From Balanoglossus misakiensis (lineage: Eukaryota; Hemichordata), in assembly GCA_040954595.2 (NCBI GenBank), contig CM082587.2, positions 10,044,001 through 10,108,000 of the forward strand: 64,000 bases of DNA, written 5' to 3'. How positions within the stretch are numbered: position 1 is the stretch's first letter; each line of letters starts with the position of its first letter. The notes below the pieces were generated by a model. It searched no databases and had not been told where the DNA came from. It saw nothing but the letters and a program-made list of their open reading frames with translations. Shown piece after piece: positions 10,612 to 20,233 of the stretch. The translations under genes and the position numbers were made by a program.

Positions 10612-11660
10612 GAGAAAATGGTTTATCGTTTTTCGGCGAGATACGGTAACAATATCGAGATTCTTTTTCTGTTGTGTATTTTGAGATGAAATTAGCCTTT
10701 CCTACCTCGCAGTGATTATTTTGTTCAGTATTAAAATAAACCACATATGTCAAAAACAATATTGAAGACTTCATGTGGTTGGAATGAATAAATTTCTCCT
10801 TAAAACGCCTTTGCTTTTGAAAGGCGAAAATACATTGCCTGCGTTCGAACGCACACGAAGCATTCGGCCACTAGAGGGCGCCATGTGCAGCATGGGAAGT
10901 TCATTTATATTTGGCGACGTCATGCATAGACGCGTTCTTACCGGTAGAACGAATAAGAAATATAATGTTTGGCAAATGTGTCAGTACCGCATTCCAAACA
11001 ACCCTAGCACAAGACGCCGCCATGATTTGTGAGCTATTTACTTTTTTCGGGACTTATGAATCCGTGGCACATTTCGGCCAACCAATTAATCTCATTTAGG
11101 TAATGTAATAGAAAACAATTTTATTTTAACAGTGCATGTCACCTAAAATTCAATATTTCATCCAAAGCAGAAAGGCCATGGTTTTGAAATGCTGTTGAAA
11201 TTTACTAAGAGCCAAATTCAAATTTACTTTGAACTGAGACTAGTATACCTTACAGGGATTGGAAACGACGCGAATAGAACATTTATGTCTCTCCCGGATA
11301 AGGTATATTCGTCCCAGCTTTGAAATTTTGAGAAAAAAGTAAGAAATATATCGAGATGTGCTATTTTGTAAACAATGAAATAATGCGTCTCATGAACATG
11401 TTACCATTGTTTAACGCTTTCACCCCCAGTTCCCTCTGTAGAGGTCCAAACTTACCATAGAAAACAATGGGATTGGACAGACACATGGTAGTGAAAGGGG
11501 TAGACTTGCTCCAACTCTATGGGCTTCATTATGTGAAGGGGAACGCGTAGGCCTTGGTCGACGCTACCCGAAACCACAAGCACAGTCCCAAATTCGAAAC
11601 TCGCCTCACTACCAAAAACACGCTCAAGGCAAGCATGCACGCAAAAAGTATTGCAATTAT
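10612..11660. other. Spacer with a weakly related third copy of part of the 0.9-kb repeat
   Basis: The 10775-10930 stretch (GCGTTCGAACGCACACGAAG, AGAGGGCGCCATG, GACGTCATGC) resembles the CRE-containing core of the 0.9-kb repeats but is strongly diverged. The rest, to 11660, shows no gene. Confidence 0.4.
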
Positions 11661-11940
11661 CGATATACCCCTTCACGCAGCTTAAGGTCTCAGAAAAAGA
11701 ACCTTCTGACAATAACACATTACAAACAAGTCAACTATGGAGGACGTGCATTTTCTTATGCTGCTCCAAAGCTCTGGAACTCACTACCTGATGACATTCG
11801 TTTAGCTACCAGTCTAGACTCTTTTAAGGGGAAACTGAAGACTCACTTGTTTAAAACAGAACAACCATCGGGCGCCACTGAACAGTTCTCTGGATATTGG
11901 CGCCATATAAATGTTTTTGATTGATTGATTGATTGATATA
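11660..11940 (+). pseudogene. LINE (L2/CR1-type) RT C-terminus, uninterrupted copy
   Basis: Plus-strand relative of the minus-strand copy at 8573-9290: YTPSRSLRSQKKNLL, YGGRAFSYAAPKLWNSLP, then GKLKTHLFK across the TTAA that is occupied in the other copy. It ends in a (TTGA)4 tail at about 11918-11938. A small frame break near 11690 follows from indels; otherwise the RT end is intact. Confidence 0.85.
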
Positions 11941-12318
11941 CGAAGACAGTTGAGTTTGCTATGATTATATTCCACCGTACATTTTCTTACGGTGATAAAT
12001 AAGGTGCGTGACAAGCCCTGAAAAACGGGCATGTCCGTACAATTATTTTACCGATGTGAGTGAGTATACCAAGATGTTCGATTTTATGTAAAGGTTATAC
12101 ATGGTAAGCGATGGTATTTGGTTGTTGACACAAGACCTCTCGAAAACACAAAAAGTATTGAGATTTAAAAATCACCAAGCGACTAGTGGGCTAGTCTAGT
12201 GAAGGGGTTAAAACCTTCATCGTAAACCACGACCTCATTACAGTAACAGTTTCTGAGTTACGAGGAGATAGATGACTGAGGCTCGCGAGAATGTTTCAAA
12301 CATTGTTTTTTAACGGAG
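11941..12318. other. Inverted partner of 8330-8572, then spacer
   Basis: To about 12150 this is the inverse of the flank of the other LINE copy. 12150-12318 shows nothing recognisable. Confidence 0.6.
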
Positions 12319-13792
12319 TGTCTATTGACAGGCGCCTGTCAATAGCCAGTGCGTGTCGGGCTGGCTATTGACAGGCGCGTGTCAATAGCCAGTGCGTAGG
12401 GGGCCGGCTATTGACACGCGGGGACTTCATTCTCAAATTATTGCCGATTTTTGAAAACCAAAGCACATTTCACATAGTCCATTAAATGATTCGTCTTTTC
12501 TTCCCCGAAAATGAGATGAAACGAAGTGCAAAATTCCGAAAGTCAAAGCGTATGTCTTAGTACTTCTACCCGTTCTACGCGTGTACGCCTAACGCCTGCC
12601 GATTCTAAGCTTGTCTCCTGACTCAAAGGGATTCCCACCATTTTACTGCCGACTTTTATAAAGCAATGCACATTTTCCATCGGAGGACTTATCTTTTCCG
12701 CCGAAAATGTAGATGAAAGGAAGTGCAAATTTCTGAAATATTTCTGAGCAACCTCGCTACGATTGTTTTACTGTTCATGCACTACGGCCGCTGCACACAG
12801 AGGGACACACTCACCGCGACGCTGACCTCAACAGCGCGGACATATTTCGTTTGAATTGAGAGATTTTTTCATGATGAACGAATTCATTGAATTGCTTGTT
12901 GGGAAATACGTTACAACTTGAACCGTGGTGTGACAACTTATATTACTTAGTCCCCAAATGCATGCCTTGCAGGGTCCAGTGCAATGACGTGTATTACCGA
13001 AATTAACATTTTCATGCCATAGCACTAGCAGTCAGATTTTTCCTGGTTGAAGCAACGAAAATGACAGTGATGCCTCGTTTGCAAAATTCATTCTAGTGCT
13101 TTTCGCAGAGATGTTGAATCAAGTTTCACTCTAATTTAGAAAGTTGCCAGGTCGAGGTCATCGGATAATGCCACTTTCAAAATGACAGCTGGCGAGTTCA
13201 AAGGTTAATCATAATTTGACAGCTGGGCTATACCCCACTGACACATAAAGAGATCTCTTTATGTGTCAGTGGGGTATAGGCCTAGGCCCGAACATAGCGA
13301 GAGCGCTCGTTTGACGCAAATTCGGGACATCGTATAAGCTACTGATTTATCATTTTAAGCCACTTCATAATTTATAAAAATAATGAAATAGCATCTTTAC
13401 AAGCGCCTGTGATTTTACACCTCGCTTTATTTCATTTTTGGTATAACATGTTGAATCAGTCAACGGAGGATACGGAATGTGCATTGCTTTATAAAAGTCG
13501 GCAGTAAAATGGAGGGAAAATCCCCGTGTCACGGTCAGGAGATAAGCTTAGAATCGGCAGGCGCTAGGCGTACACGCGTAGAACGGGTAGAAGAACTATG
13601 CTCTGACTTTCGGAATTTTTCACTTCGTTTCATCTCATTTTCGGGGAAGAAAAGACGAATCATTTAATGGACTATGTGAAATGTGCTTTGGTTTTAAAAA
13701 ATCGGCAATAATTTGAGAATAAAGTCCCCGCGTGTCAATAGCCGGCCCCCTATACTACGCACTGGCTATTGACACGCGCCTGTCAATAGACA
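12319..13792. mobile_element. Foldback element with long inverted arms
   Basis: The left arm (12319 to about 12740) is matched by its inverse at about 13466-13792. Shared blocks include TGTCTATTGACA termini, GGCTATTGACACGCGGGGAC, ATTGCCGATTTTT, CACATAGTCCATTAAATGA and TTCCCCGAAAATGAGATGAA. The ends hold several copies of GCTATTGACA in alternating orientation, including a perfect 24-nt palindrome at 12322-12345. The centre (12780-13440) is not repeated in the arms and contains the 52-nt palindrome. No transposase is seen. Target duplication could not be fixed. Confidence 0.75.
13228..13279. repeat. Perfect 52-nt palindrome
   Basis: Two 26-nt arms without spacer; the left half starts CTATACCCCACTGACACA and the centre is AGAGATCTCT. 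The sequence just right of it (GAACATAGCG...GCGCTCGT...TGACG) recurs after an imperfect version of the same palindrome at 47546-47592. The palindrome therefore seems to mark one edge of a repeat family. Confidence 0.9.
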
Positions 13793-14047
13793 CGACCCGT
13801 TTTTAATTATTAGCCACATTTTCAACCAAGACATGTTTAAGCATCGTTATACGACAATTTGTTTCAAACTGTGAAATTTGACCCCAAAAATCTAGTTTAA
13901 AATGCAGCACCTTAATTGTACATGCATAAGTTGTCTCCTGCTATTTGTCAGATACTGCGAGGCATCCACAACAATCGATGTATGATAAAAATGAAGAAGT
14001 TTGGACAATACTATTTTTTATAGTCACGGCTGCCATTCGCTTTATTT
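13793..14047. other. Spacer, no gene seen
   Basis: AT-rich, no supported feature. Confidence 0.5.
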
Positions 14048-14452
14048 TTAGCAGATACAGCCTGCCCAAAATGGAAATGTCCAGTGATATATTAAAGCCT
14101 GGGCAAGAACACACGGGGTTAAATTAACCACCGTGTTCTCCCGCGCTGCAATAGGTGTTAATGGTATTTCCCTTTCCGAGTCTTTACATGCAAATATCAC
14201 TGGGTCACCCTTTTGTCTCACTGTTGAAATAAATCGATAATCGCCGACGTGACAAGCGCCGTATTTGTGCAATGGTTCTTCCTTAACTGGGCTGACGCAC
14301 AAATGAACGACATGGTGTTGTGGAATTTCGACATATGCACCATACCGTTTGAATATATTTGAATATTTTATAAGGGGAACAATGCAATGGAACTTTAGCA
14401 GATTGAACCGAGCTGGGTCCAAGCAAACATCTCTGATGACCGGATCTCCAAC
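14048..14452 (-). CDS. Possible terminal exon of an unrecognised gene
   Basis: A 134-codon frame with stop at 14048-14050. Its 5' edge coincides with a good minus-strand acceptor (TTTAGTATATTGCAG followed by GTTGGAGATCC). Composition is protein-like rather than low complexity: VGDPVIRDVCLDPARF, YGAYVEIPQHHVVHLCVSP, KYGACHVGDYRF, ACKDSEREIPLTP. No family is recognised. The 103-bp minisatellite would sit in the intron upstream of it. No earlier exon was found on the minus strand. It could also be an exonised or retro-derived fragment. Confidence 0.4.
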   Translation of the reverse strand, partial: VGDPVIRDVCLDPARFNLLKFHCIVPLIKYSNIFKRYGAYVEIPQHHVVHLCVSPVKEEPLHKYGACHVGDYRFISTVRQKGDPVIFACKDSEREIPLTPIAARENTVVNLTPCVLAQALIYHWTFPFWAGCIC

Positions 14453-14476
14453 CTGCAATATACTAAACAGATAAGA

Positions 14477-15095
14477 TTTTCTGTGAATTTTACCGGTTTG
14501 GGGGAAAGTTAGGCGCCCGGTGTCATCATGCCACGGCTCGGTACAGGGATTTGTGTAGACACATGCGATGTTTACTGCATTTTCTGTGAACTTTACCGGT
14601 TTTGGGGAAAGTTAGGCGCCCGGTGTCATCATGCCACGGCTCGGTACAGGGATTTGTGTAGACACATGCGATGTTTACTGCATTTTCTGTGAACTTTACC
14701 GGTTTTGGGGAAAGTTAGGCGCCCGGTGTCATCATGCCACGGCTCGGTACAGGGATTTGTGTAGACACATGCGATGTTTACTGCATTTTCTGTGAACTTT
14801 ACCGGTTTTGGGGAAAGTTAGGCGCCCGGTGTCATCATGCCACGGCTCGGTACAGGGATTTGTGTAGACACATGCGATGTTTACTGCATTTTCTGTGAAC
14901 TTTACCGGTTTTGGGGAAAGTTAGGCGCCCGGTGTCATCATGCCACGGCTCGGTACAGGGATTTGTGTAGACACATGCGATGTTTACTGCATTTTCTGTG
15001 AATTTTACCGGTTTTGGGGAAAGTTAGGCGCCCGGTGTCATCATGCCACGGCTCGGTACAAGGATTTGTGTCCAAACGCTCGCGATGTTTTCATT
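14477..15095. repeat. 103-bp minisatellite, six units
   Basis: CTGTGAA anchors recur at 14481, 14584, 14687, 14790, 14893 and 14996, exactly 103 bp apart. Inner units are virtually identical and the edge units slightly diverged, which suggests recent expansion or gene conversion. Confidence 0.95.
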
Positions 15096-15815
15096 AAATG
15101 ACATGTGATGTGGAAAACAAAGTTGCACGTAACAGCGCAATCCATCGGTATTCTAAAAGATATAAATCGGTTTCAAAAACGCCGTAATTTCGCGATATTG
15201 GTAACCTTCACATATAAAAAATGGGCCGACCGGTTTATAAATTAGCTGTCCATATGAGCCAGGATCTGACAGCCGACCTCCAGACTCAGGCATTTAGCAC
15301 ATGCACCCTGCACCATAAAATCTAACCCAAAATATTAACCCTTACTCTAACCCTAACCCTGTCTGGGACTGGAGGTATGCTGCTAGATACCTATGGGGGG
15401 TTCAAATTCTTCTAAACTTTCGATAAGAATAGAGTTTTTTTATGGGAAAGATAGGCGTTTTTCATACACGCAAAAGTTTTTATCTTACACGCGAGATTTT
15501 CGTTAAATCATAGGTGACTTTGGCAATCTAAGTTGCATGTAATAAAACAGCAGTTCATAGTTTTTATTTGGAAAAAGGGAAAGAAACTACATAGTTTGAC
15601 ATATGGTCAGGTTTGTCATACAAACAGATTTTCGCGAGTTTTTTGTTAAATCAGGGGACTTTGGCAAACATTCGGTTTATAAATTACATGTGGTTTCGAA
15701 GCTGGGCGCGTTCATTGTGCAAAGTCAAAGAAATATAATTTTGGAATCGGAGTAGGCTTGGTCAATAATATTTTCATATTACTTTAAACTCTTAAAAGCA
15801 AGAGTATTTGTTATC
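15096..15815. other. Spacer, no gene seen
   Basis: AT-rich; two short similar phrases (TTTTCGTTAAATCATAGGTGAC / TTTTTGTTAAATCAGGGGAC) suggest a decayed repeat. Nothing coding is supported. Confidence 0.5.
15347..15360. repeat. Very short telomere-like CCCTAA tract
   Basis: CTAACCCTAACCCT, with degenerate CTAACCC words just upstream. Too short to claim a former telomere. Confidence 0.5.
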
Positions 15816-17990
15816 TTGGCAGAATCATCACGTTGGAAGTACTCAAGGCTGGATATTGGCTTGGAACTTTGGTGCTGGTTGTAGTTTTGGGCTTGACTTC
15901 ACACACGTACTGTAATTTTTGTGATTGTATGGTCATGCATAGTAATCATTTTCTATTTTTATCTTGACAGAATAATCATGTTGGATGTACTTAAGACTGG
16001 ATATTGCCTAAGGGGGTTGGTGGTGGTACTAGTGAGTAAGTGGTGGTGGTTTTGGGCTGGACTTCACACATGTACTGTAATTTTTGTGATTGTATGGTCA
16101 TGCATAGAGTAATCATTTTCTATTTTTATCTTGACAGAATCATCATCTTTAAAGTACTAAAGGCTGTATATTGGCTGCGGGCTTTGGTGGTGGTGGTGGT
16201 TTTGGGCTGGACTTCACACACGTACTGTAATTTTTGTGATTGTATGGTCATGTATAGTAATCATTTTCTATTTTTATCTTGACAGAATAATCATGTTGGA
16301 TGTACTTAAGACTGGATATTGCCTAAGGGGGTTGGTGGTGGTACTAGTGGTGGTGGTTTTGGGCTGGACTTCACACATGTACTGTAATTTTTGTGATTGT
16401 ATGGTCATGCATAGAGTAATCATTTTCTATTTTTATCTTGACAGAATAATCATGTTGGATGTACTTAAGACTGGATATTGCCTAGGGGCTTTGGTGGTGG
16501 TTTTGGGCTGGACTTCACACATGTACTGTAATTTTTGTGATTGTATGGTCATGCATAGAGTAATCATTTTCTATTTTTATCTTGACAGAATAATCATGTT
16601 GGATGTACTTAAGACTGGATATTGCCTAAGGGGGTTGGTGGTGGTACTAGTGGTGGTGGTTTTGGGCTGGACTTCACACATGTACTGTAATTTTTGTGAT
16701 TGTATGGTCATGCATAGAGTAACCATTTTCTATTTTTATCTTGACAGAATAATCATGTTGGATGTACTTAAGACTGGATATTGCCTAGGGGCTTTGGTGG
16801 TGGTTTTGGGCTGGACTTCACACATGTACTGTAATTTTTGTGATTGTATGGTCATGCATAGAGTAATCATTTTCTATTTTTATCTTGACAGAATCATCAT
16901 CTTTAAAGTACTAAAGGCTGTATATTGGCTGCGGGCTTTGGTGGTGGTGGTGGTTTTGGGCTGGACTTCACACACGTACTGTAATTTTTGTGATTGTATG
17001 GTCATGCATAGTAATCATTTTCTATTTTTATCTTGACAGAATAATCATGTTGGATGTACTTAAGACTGGATATTGCCTAAGGGGGTTGGTGGTGGTACTA
17101 GTGGTGGTGGTTTTGGGCTGGACTTCACACATGTACTGTAATTTTTGTGATTGTATGGTCATGCATAGAGTAATCATTTTCTATTTTTATCTTGACAGAA
17201 TAATCATGTTGGATGTACTTAAGACTGGATATTGCCTAGGGGCTTTGGTGGTGGTTTTGGGCTGGACTTCACACATGTACTGTAATTTTTGTGATTGTAT
17301 GGTCATGCATAGAGTAATCATTTTCTATTTTTATCTTGACAGAATAATCATGTTGGATGTACTTAAGACTGGATATTGCCTAAGGGGGTTGGTGGTGGTA
17401 CTAGTGGTGGTGGTTTTGGGCTGGACTTCACACATGTACTGTAATTTTTGTGATTGTATGGTCATGCATAGAGTAACCATTTTCTATTTTTATCTTGACA
17501 GAATAATCATGTTGGATGTACTTAAGACTGGATATTGCCTAGGGGCTTTGGTGGTGGTTTTGGGCTGGACTTCACACATGTACTGTAATTTTTGTGATTG
17601 TATGGTCATGCATAGAGTAATCATTTTCTATTTTTATCTTGACAGAATAATCATGTTGGATGTACTTAAGACTGGATATTGCCTAAGGGGGTTGGTGGTG
17701 GTACTAGTGGTGGTGGTTTTGGGCTGGACTTCACACATGTACTGTAATTTTTGTGATTGTATGGTCATGCATAGAGTAACCATTTTCTATTTTTATCTTG
17801 ACAGAATCATCATCTTTGAAGTACTAAAGGCTGTATATTGGCTGCGGGCTTTGGTGGTGGTGGTGGTTTTGGGCTGGACTTCACACAATTTTTGTACTGT
17901 CATTTTTGTGATTGTATGGTCATGCATAGAATTATCATTATCTATTTTTTTATCTTGACAGAACCATCAGGTTGGAAGTACTTAAGACTG
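15816..17990 (+). repeat. GT-rich minisatellite, about 15 units, each with a splice-acceptor-like motif
   Basis: Fifteen copies of a polypyrimidine-AG motif (TTTTTATCTTGACAG; TTGGCAG in the first) recur from 15819 to 17957. Each is followed by AATCATCATG-type sequence, a TACTTAAGACTGGATATTG block, GGTGGT runs, and a CTTCACACATGTACTGTAATTTTTG block. Long and short units alternate through most of the array. Unit lengths are such that plus-strand frames stay open for 266 and 322 codons. I read this as an intronic array, directly upstream of the exon at 18112. Confidence 0.9.
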
Positions 17991-18111
17991 GATATTGTCT
18001 TATTGGTTTGGTGGATTGTGGACTGATGGGCACGCATTGCACATCATACACATAAATGCCTCAATTTTTGCATATAATGATGGACATCTTTTTGTTTTGT
18101 TCTGTCTACAG

Positions 18112-18235
18112 GTTCATGGTGGCCACTTCATCTACGAGAGCTCCATCTGCAATCATCAAAAGGAAGATTCGATCGGAACTGACTTTGTCAACCAGATTGA
18201 GTCACCTTGTGCTGGAGGAGGGATCGGGGGAGGGG
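18112..18235 (+). CDS. Exon A of an unrecognised plus-strand gene
   Basis: Acceptor TTTGTTCTGTCTACAG and donor GTGAGC. The phase is one base plus 41 codons, encoding FMVATSSTRAPSAIIKRKIR and continuing LTLSTRLSHLVLEEGSGEG. It sits just after the GT-rich minisatellite. Earlier exons were not found. Serine, threonine and basic residues dominate. No family recognised. Confidence 0.5.
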
Positions 18236-18563
18236 GTGAGCTTAATTGGGCCCATTCCAGGGTTAATTAATTTAGTATTGTTTGAAGAATTAATGTTTGA
18301 AGAAGCTGCAGCTTCCAGTTTCAAAACTGATAGTTGGTGGGACTTCTCCTTTAGATAGGGGCTCTCTCTAGAGTGTGAGGATCTGGAGAGAGCAATTGGC
18401 CTTCTCTGTAAAAACTTTGGGGAGGGGACAGGGTCCTCTAGAGTAGGTGCCACCAAAACGGTCAAGCTTCACGTGCTGGTGGTGTTAGTACCAAAAATTG
18501 GAAGTTATTTTCTAATTTTGGGGAACCAATGACCGTCACCCTGTACCAGGAAAAAATGTGGAT

Positions 18564-18653
18564 CAGGTTAATATGAGTGAGATCGATTGGAATGGAGTCA
18601 TGGTGCAGAATACTTTTGGCGATGGCTTGAGGATCTTGACAACCACAAATCAG
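18564..18653 (+). CDS. Exon B of the same unrecognised gene
   Basis: Acceptor ...GTGGATCAG and donor GTAAAC. Phase-compatible with exon A, reading VNMSEIDWNGVMVQNTFGDG and then LRILTTTNQ. A slightly earlier acceptor (TACCAG) would add a few residues in another phase. The start is therefore less certain than the donor. Confidence 0.45.
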
Positions 18654-19126
18654 GTAAACATGTGCAGCTCATATCTCAATTGCACATTCCCATGAAGAAA
18701 ATTGTGTCTGTGACACAAGTGTTAAATGTACTGCACAGAGAAAATCAATTATTAGATGAGCTTTTGCTCAGGCAAATACTTAACCAATCATGTACATGTA
18801 ACCTGTTTCGCTGTTAAAACAACAGGAGACATTTTTCGGTAACAACAAAAAATAATTACATCAGCAGAAAAAAAATCATGATGTGCCCTTCAATTTAACA
18901 CTTTGGTTTCAAGTTATTCACATGGTTGTAATTAATGGCTACTCATGGGCGTTATCAAAAATCAATGGAAATCCTAAATACAAAGCAGTACTTTCAGCTA
19001 GAAAAATATAGTCTGTGAAGATTATTCTTGAGCTGTATCCAGTCCAAGTGATTGTAATAAATGCAATTCTGGTTTAATCAACTAAAGTACATATTTTATG
19101 CATGTCCGTAGAACTAGATGACTGAG

Positions 19127-19267
19127 CCTAGCATTCGCGGAGACTGCAGGACCAGGATTTTGATGCATTGTGATGGCAGAAGAAAACTAGGCTATCAGCT
19201 GAGTATCAAAGGTCAAGTTCAAGTCCATAACATTGATCTGTGGCCTCACCCAGAGCGCTGTCTTGAG
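19127..19267 (+). CDS. Exon C of the same unrecognised gene
   Basis: 47 codons ending at donor GTAAGA; reads PSIRGDCRTRILMHCDGRRK, GYQLSIKGQVQVHNIDLWPH, PERCLE. All three frames carry stops just upstream, so the acceptor must lie near GACTGAG (AG 19125-19126), which fits the phase of exon B. The DG-containing, beta-strand-like text (FGDGLRI in exon B, HCDGRRK here) is loosely reminiscent of repeat-rich axonemal proteins such as SPAG17, but this is only a thought. The next exon was not found. Confidence 0.45.
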
Positions 19268-20233
19268 GTAAGAAACAAGGCATTTCTGAAGCAATTTGCA
19301 TAGCAATGCCTAATTATGCATAAGACACTATTGAACTTGAGCAACTATGAAATTGAAACATTTAATTAAACTTAGCCTCAGCACAACACTGGAACAACAT
19401 CAGAATCCACTATAGAGGCCAATAAATGATGCCAGAAGTGCAAAAAAGAGAAAAATGTTATTCTACTATGTTGCCATTCACACTATTTTGTGAAATAGTC
19501 AAAATTTTGCTTGAAATAAAGTTGAGAAATCTTGCAAGCTCCTTCAGTGTGGGGTACTACTTTTCTAGTAACCGTGGTGTAACTTAATACAACAATTGTC
19601 TGGATAGTCACCAAAAGTCACCAAAACCTGTTTGGATAACATTTCTCAACATAGTGTCCTTTACCAGGTGCACACAGGGTAAAATTCAAAATGTTTGAGA
19701 GACACTATTTGCCCATGGTAAACACGGAGCATTAATCCTTTCAGTCGCTTCACAAAGTTTATGTATAGGCGCTGAGGGTCAGCCCCCATGCATAGACAAT
19801 GGGTTGTAGAGAGGTGTTAATCCTTACACTGGTCCAGGTCTGGCTGGCAAGGCCATCTCAAATCTGAGACATTTCAGGACCACTTAAACCATTCACAAAT
19901 GATATTTTATGCCAGTAATTGACCTAGTGACATGTTTTAGAACATACTTAATGGTCTCTGTATGAACCCCATACCTGGATAAAAACAAATACGTGTATTA
20001 ACTGTTAATTTTAATCACAATTTACCAAAGATGACGTGACATCATTGTCCATCAAGCATGATCACAAGATCCAGTATGAATTCATCCACTTATGATATTT
20101 TTGAGATCCTAACCATTTACATGTCAACTGATGTGATACCAGTACAATTGGCTTCAGCCATCATCAATATCCGGGACTTTCACAGGAATACCCTTGCTAG
20201 ACAAAACCGTTTTCTGGAATTGTCCCCTTTCTT
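19268..20233. other. Intron or intergenic stretch with one dispersed repeat
   Basis: 19690-19870 shares a block with 54500-54680 (GACACTATTTGCC, TTAATCCTTT...AGTCGCTT, TTTATGTATAGGCGCTGAGG, AGACAATGGGTTG, GAGAGGTGTTAATCCTTACA). The rest shows nothing recognisable. Confidence 0.6.

Noticed and set aside
15330-15360. Interstitial telomere or chromosome fusion point
   Set aside because: Only two exact CCCTAA units plus degenerate words; too short.
16236-17958. Open frames of 266 and 322 codons with hydrophobic, membrane-like repeats
   Set aside because: They lie wholly in the GT-rich minisatellite; openness follows from unit length and lack of stops, and the units contain acceptor-like intronic motifs.
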